Of a DNA stretch of 64,000 nt, positions 58,572-64,000 are shown piece after piece. Under the pieces are notes generated by a model. It did not search any database. It worked only from the letters and a program-made list of their open reading frames with translations, and was not told the origin of the DNA. Every line of letters begins with the position of its first letter. Position 1 is the first letter of the stretch. This DNA comes from Ceratorhiza oryzae-sativae (lineage: Eukaryota > Basidiomycota > Agaricomycetes > Cantharellales > Ceratobasidiaceae): contig JARWMV010000241.1 in NCBI GenBank assembly GCA_030998015.1, positions 992,001-1,056,000 of the forward strand. Direction: 5' to 3'. The position numbers and the translations under genes are program-made.

Positions 58572-60205
58572 TGTAAGAGCAACAGACACTTCAACTTATT
58601 TTGGTCTGCTTGGTGGTCCTGCCCAGTTGGGTCAGCTGCTTGAGGAGTGTGGGCTGCTGTGATGTTCTCAAGGCACCCAACCCATGTCCAAAGTGATTGC
58701 CCCAAACTGCATATTAGCCAAACAAGATAGGAATTTCAGGTATGTGCACATACTTCTCAGCTTTTGATTGCAATCTATTCCTACATATATCCTCCTACAT
58801 TTCAATCAAATAGTGTTTTAGGAAAGTAATTTCAGATTGAATGTGGAATTACTGACATAATGCTGGTTCTATTTGCAGATACACACACAAAACTGTTTGA
58901 TGGGCTAATTTGAGTAGCTGAGCTCATTATATGCATCAAGTTGCACTACTCAAGTGCATCTGTAGGCACTGATCATGATAGATTAGTCAGATCCATCCTA
59001 TTTAAGGACACATCTCAGCCAAATCAATCCATGATCACAAGTGCCCTGGGAGCTCATGAGCACTATCTATTATCAGGTGTGGTCACAAGGACAATCTCAT
59101 GAGCACTCCTGAAAGCAGGTTGCACTAATAGGTGACATGGTTACTTATGGGTGCTACTCAGCAAAAACCATTGGTGTGGTTACACCAAGGGTATGGTAAT
59201 GATGTAATGACACACAAATGACATGTGGTCACACAGGTGTAATACCAGGTAATAACAATATATTATACCCATTACACCGTTACCATACACCCATTGTAAT
59301 AACACCCTGATTCCATGCAATCACATGCTATGCCAATCACCAGTTTTTGCTGAGCTTGTGACCACAAGCAGATTGTTGCAACAATAGAGATGTGCTGCTT
59401 TGAGCATTTACTACTTGCGCATATTTGTCACAACCTCTGAAAGCAGTTGTCAGACTTTGCTTTACAAGTGGCTGATGCCCTTAATGGTCTGGGCTATGTC
59501 CTGACTACTGCTGATGTGTGGCACATGTTGGCTGTATGCCTTGTGCATGTCTACCAGCTTGTGGCTTGACACTGTAAGCACTTATCTGCTCATGGTTGAT
59601 GGACACCCATTGCTGAGTAAGCAACTGTGGATGGTGGCTAAGTCAGGTGCTTGGGGCTGGGGCTTTCAATGTGGACTTGAATCAAGGCCCTTCTAGCTGT
59701 TACTTAAGCTAATAAGTCAGCTAGGGACTGTTCTTCAAACTGGTTGCCTTTAGAGGGGAATTGATGAGGCAGAGCAAGCTGAGGTAGACCAGCTTGCTCT
59801 CCTTGCTTTTATACTATTCTAACCAAGGGAGTGACTAAGCATACATGCAGGATGAGTAAGAATGAATGGCAGTGATCAGTCAGCCTGTGAATAATAATAG
59901 TATGTCCATGGCTCAGTAAGCAGGTGGAGGTGCCTACCCATGAAGGGAGAGTGTTCAAGCCACAAGACAGGAATTGCATGCAAAAGGAAAAATGATGGTT
60001 AGCCACTAGACCTCTGATCATGGCTCATGACAATATTATCCCAATGTCAATAACCCTCCTCCCTGTTATCCTCAAGAGATTTCAGTCAAAGGCTGCTCAG
60101 TCAGTCCAGGCTGCTGTTGCTTTCTTTGGCAATATTCCTCCCCCCAGTCACCAATTTGGTGACACTCTCTGACTGTTACAGGTCAGGGTACACTTGAATA
60201 TCTAG
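58572..60205. other. CpG-poor repeat-rich region without a gene
   Basis: Only short frames. About 59870-60030 has a diverged inverted counterpart at about 63650-63785. It contains the MITE copy at 59157-59354. Confidence 0.45.
59157..59354. mobile_element. MITE copy 1 (~198 bp)
   Basis: Terminal inverted repeats CTCAGCAAAAAC...GGTG and CACCAGTTTTTGCTGAG. The interior is rich in ATTACACC/GGTGTAAT words and codes for nothing. The second copy starts at 63793. TSDs are not clear. Confidence 0.7.
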
Positions 60206-60316
60206 AGCTTCAGCAAAGGTAGATATGTTAGTATACACTAATTGTACTCAATACTTCTTAGACTCAAGTAATAAGGCTTGAAGTCATTGCAATGCAATCA
60301 AGTAACACTCAAGGTA

Positions 60317-61904
60317 CAGTGCACAGCAAAATGATTGCAGCACATGACAAAAAATCAACTATTCACAATTCTGGCAGCAATTATTCAATATTATGTACAT
60401 ACATTGGTGCAATCTGATAGAACAACAAAATGTGCACACAGTGCAAAAACAACTAGAGAAATCAATAAGTGGGATGGCTAGAAAGAAATGAAACAAAGTT
60501 GGGTTTGCTGCAATCATCTTGCATGATGTAAGCAAGCCTGCCACAACCACCAGAAAAGAAAGACAAAGGCACTCACATTCAAGCAAGTAATTCAATACTT
60601 AGTATGTCCCCCCTTAGCCTTTACCAATGCTACAATATGTTGGGGCATTGACTTATAGAGACCACAAATATATTTAGATGGGATCCTTTTCCATTGCTGC
60701 TCTAGAGCCTCCCAGAGTTCCTGGCAATTTGTGGGCTGGGGGTTCTCAGCATGAACAGCAGCATCAAGATATGACCAAACATGTTCTATCAGGTTCATAT
60801 CTGGGCGATTTGATGGCCAAGGGAGGAGTTGGAGCTGGCAATCAAGAAGCCACTTCTTGGTCACTCAAGCAGTGTGCTTCAGATTGTTGTCTTGCTGAAA
60901 GATAATTGAGGAGGGGCAAGTACAGGATTTGAGCAGGGGGCAGTAGAATTTGTTGGAGAGGATTTCAGTGTATTTGGCTGCTGTCAGTGTGCTGTCTATA
61001 AGGTGTAATCAACCAACACCCTCTGGTGTGATGTACCCCCAAACCATAACATGGCCACCACAGTGTTTGACAAGCTGCTTCACATGCTCAGGTTTCACTG
61101 GGTTGCCAACCTTCTTATAGTAGATATCTGGCCCTCCAACTCCAAAAACAGGGAACTTGGACTCATCAGAAAAATACACCCTGAGCCAGTCAACCTTGTC
61201 CCATGTCAAATGCAACCACCCCCAGTGCAGCTGCCTCCAATGCTTTTTCCAATTAAGGAATGGGACTCTGCATTGATGATAAATGTGGAAGCCAAGCTTG
61301 TGCAACCACTGCCAGAGTGTATCGGTGCTGACATTGGGGAAAAAGTCACACTTAAGTTCAGCTGCAGTCTTGACAATGCCACAAGACATCAACAAAGCAG
61401 CCCAGCAACCCTCAGATTCATCTGTTTTACATGGGCAACCAGTACTTTTTTTTAGTGTAAAAATACTGTTGCCTCTAAGATGGCTGGACCAGATTCAACC
61501 AACAGTAGTGTTGTGTACCCTGCCCAGTCAGTTTGCCACAGCACAGTCAGTCAGGCCTTTCTGTTTCAGGAAAATAATGTTGGCACACTTTGAGGGAGAT
61601 ATTGTGGCCACCATTGTCCCAAAAAGCTAAGTAAAATTGCTGTGGACAAGAAATAGATTGTTGCAGAGAACTGTGGGTGATCTAGCCTGCTTACATCACA
61701 TGAAATGATTGCAGAAACCCAACTTTATTTCTTTTCTTTCTTGCTGTCCCACTTATTAATTTATCTTGTTGTTTTTGTGCTGCATGTGCATTTTGTTGTT
61801 CTATCAGATTGCACCAATGTATGTACATAATATTGAATAATTGCTGCTAGAATTGTGAATAGTTGATTTTTTGTCATGTGCTGCAATCATTTTGCTGTGC
61901 ACTG
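60317..61904 (-). mobile_element. Tc1-type transposon, 1,588 bp
   Basis: TIRs of at least 120 bp start CAGTGCACAGCAAAATG at both ends, flanked by TA (60315-60316 and 61905-61906). The same locus without the insertion is at 18927-18928. The transposase is on the minus strand and broken. TIRs are far longer than the roughly 30 bp of simple Tc1 elements. Confidence 0.93.
60592..61614 (-). pseudogene. Tc1 DD34E transposase, nonsense-mutated
   Basis: The start is ATG 61612-61614 (MVATISPSKCANIIFLKQKG, HTH region). The catalytic triad is visible: D in VYFSDESKFP (about 61170), D in FQQDNNLKH (about 60885) and E in PDMNLIEHVW, with 34 residues between the last two, the Tc1 class. In-frame stops are near 61535 and 61500 and at 61009-61011 and 60865-60867; the last two are TGA where Arg fits. 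It ends at TAA/TAG near 60592. Inactive. Confidence 0.88.
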
Positions 61905-62489
61905 TAGTCTTAATCTTTCACAGTGTAAACTGGCTAATTTATAGGTATAAAGAGCAAGACTACTATGGTCAGGTTCCCTTAGATATCTTAAATGTAGTTC
62001 AGCCCTAGTTGCTTGGACTAACTGATACTAATCTTAATACTAGGCTTAAGTGATAGCTTATAGGATAGATGGTGGGCTGCCTAATGCATGTACTTCCTCA
62101 GCTACAGATACTTAGATTCCTCTATAGCTGGTACTTAATGTCATGCTCAATCAGGCAATATTGTATCCTTATATATCTCTGTATATAAGATACAATGAAT
62201 CAGACAGAATATAATCAATATGGTACTTTAGTCCTCAGTACTAGATATATAAGAAGTTGCACACAGACAAGAGAGAAAGAGAAAAAGAAACCAATAACCA
62301 GTCTGGGTTGGGTTGTAAAGGAGGGTGGTCTGGAAGGGCCTCAGAGGAGGTCCTTTTATACCCTGAGGAGGGCATTCCAGAGCCAAATAGATGCATGCAT
62401 GCCAGTGCAATTGTCACAAGAGGGTACTGTTATACTTGGGATACACCCTAGCCCAGTACAGGTTAAATGAGTAAAGACAGGTTGTGGAT

Positions 62490-63792
62490 CAAGGCTGTCA
62501 GTGGCAACAGGTCAAGTGAGGGTGCAGATGCCTTAGATCACAGGGGCAGAGCCCAAAGACAACTTGGCAACAACAACAAAGACAGTAAGGGTGACAGCAG
62601 CACATCATAAAGTAGGGAGTAAGAAGAGAACACAACTTGTGATTGATGAGGAAGTCAAGTTTGTGAGGAGACCTTGTTGAAGTTGACCTGGTTTATATAC
62701 AAGCTTCAAGCCACATCAAAACAAACACAACTATACTACAAGTCACATCACTAAGCAATAGAAGCTGCTGCAGAGCTGCAGAATTTCACATCAAAGTTGA
62801 AATACATCTCAGTAAGCAGTCTGGAACATTCCATGAGTCACATGACACAGCTGTCCCATAACAGGAAAGTGTGTTTTGAAAATGTTCTTAAAAATTGTAA
62901 TAATGCAAGAAAATATTATGTGATGAATACAGTAGAAGCCCCAATGATGTATAGAGTTGGGGGATTTCTTATTTGGGGTTTATACATGATTGGGGTTGCC
63001 CCTAAATCACTGATGAATTTCATTTATGTACACTCAGGAGAGAATGAGCTAAATACATGATCAATCTAAAACAATGCCAATTGAGTGCTAAGCTCTGAAA
63101 GAAACAATAGATTAGCTTGGAGATGGGGCTCAGTAAATTTGATGGCACTGGCAAGTTCAGTCAAAAGAGCTTGGACACACTGATGGAGACTGTTGATTGT
63201 CATCTGTAGCACAGACATGGACTCTTGTACATCTTCAGCTTTGGACAGAACCAAAAGTGGCAATGGTTTGGACTCCAGACCACAAATCCCTGTGTGCTGC
63301 CAACAGTTTTGAATTGTACAAGAACTAACCTGCACCCATGCATTGCAGATTGTCAACATTGCAGTATGTTGATTGATCTTGTAGATGTCCTCCTTGCCAG
63401 TGTGCTCCTGTTCAAATGCTTGCTGAAGTAGCAGGCATTTACAGTTAGCCTATCAGGAGGGCAGGCATCAATGGTGCACAAATCCTGCCCTCAGCAACCT
63501 TGTGTCTGTATCATAGCCTTAGTAATTGACTGACTCTTATTTGAAATTAGCACCTGGGCATGCCCAGGTGGAATTATTATTCAGGGTCTTTACTTATTTA
63601 CCAGTATACATCATTGGGGTCACAACTGTATATGCATGTGAGGCCTACTATTTGTGTCATAAGCCACAAACAAGGTCTCACAGCTAACCATCATTTTCCT
63701 TCCATTGTTCATCACCTTTGTCTTGTGGCTTGACCACCTTCCTTTTATGAGTAAGCACCTCCACTTGCTTACTGATCACTGCCAGTCACCTT
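62490..63792. other. No gene recognised
   Basis: The longest frame is minus 63066-63359 (97 codons), Leu/Gln-rich and possibly coiled-coil, without a known motif. The whole stretch is almost free of CpG. About 63650-63785 is the inverted counterpart of 59870-60030. Confidence 0.4.
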
Positions 63793-64000
63793 CTCAGCAA
63801 AAACTGTTGGTGCGGTTGCACCAGGGGTGGGTAATGATGTAATAACACACAAATGACATGTGATTACACCATCACATGTGATCACACAGGTGTAATACCA
63901 GGTAATAACAAGATATTATACCCATTACACCATTACCATACCTCCATCGTAATAACACCCTGATTCCATGTAATCACATGCTATGCCACTCACCAGTTTT
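63793..64000. mobile_element. MITE copy 2 (reaches the window end)
   Basis: Starts CTCAGCAAAAACTGTTGGTG and runs to CACCAGTTTT at the edge, matching copy 1 throughout with an extra ~15 bp (ATTACACCATCACATGTG). Confidence 0.7.

Larger units (their letters stand above)
60206..62489 (+). repeat. Second copy of the TNP2-element 3' region, split by Tc1
   Basis: 60206-60316 and 61905-62489 together match 18829-19517 in the same orientation; the interruption is the Tc1 element. Confidence 0.8.

Noticed and set aside
59698..60180. Possible further LTR (TGTTAC...GTTACA)
   Set aside because: No matching target duplication and no second copy in the window; only a short similarity to the B-family leader.

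Overview
The window is genomic DNA from a filamentous fungus, most likely a basidiomycete (Agaricomycetes). The support is the dense, ~45-75 nt GT-AG introns, tiny exons (14 and 16 nt), a single-copy housekeeping gene block, and a transposon complement (chromodomain Ty3 elements, Ty1/copia, TNP2-type DNA transposon, Tc1) typical of such genomes. A Rhizoctonia/Ceratobasidium-like source is my guess, not something the sequence proves.

Region 1 (1-12433) is a compact, CpG-rich gene block. It holds a mitochondrial DEAD-box RNA helicase (MSS116 type, running off the left edge, minus strand, with a 1-nt frameshift at the DEAD motif), a divergently transcribed glyoxylate/hydroxypyruvate reductase, a complete listerin E3 ligase (LTN1) of the ribosome quality-control pathway, a long-chain-base-1-phosphate phosphatase (LCB3 type) and a small secreted DUF3237-like protein. 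Region 2 (12434-15245) is mostly non-coding.

Region 3 (15246-36781) is a graveyard: a decayed TNP2-type transposase, a TRA1-derived pseudogene cut into pieces by insertions, a complete but CpG-mutated Ty3 chromovirus in minus orientation (22401-28657, TSD TTTAC), a solo LTR (TSD GTAAC), and an unidentified multi-exon minus-strand gene.

Region 4 (36782-53075) is one 16.3 kb Ty3 chromovirus bounded by TSD TTCCA. It carries gag, PR-RT-RNaseH and INT-chromodomain, followed by about 4 kb of extra cargo before the 3' LTR: an unknown ORF (split by a young Ty1/copia insertion with TSD CGGCT), an antisense unknown ORF with an intron, 61-bp direct repeats, a Rep protein like that of circular single-stranded-DNA (CRESS) viruses with rolling-circle HUH motifs and a superfamily 3 helicase, and a tRNA-like sequence next to the polypurine tract. 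This composite element is the most unusual thing in the window.

Region 5 (53076-64000) holds another solo LTR of the same family (TSD TGAAA), an unidentified multi-exon gene, a 1.15 kb near-perfect palindrome, a Tc1 element in a repeat whose empty copy is at 18.9 kb, and two copies of a ~200 bp MITE. Outside the gene block CpG is scarce, and nearly all differences between paired LTRs fall at former CpG sites. Many nonsense codons read as CGA to TGA. Both point to cytosine methylation and deamination of repeats.
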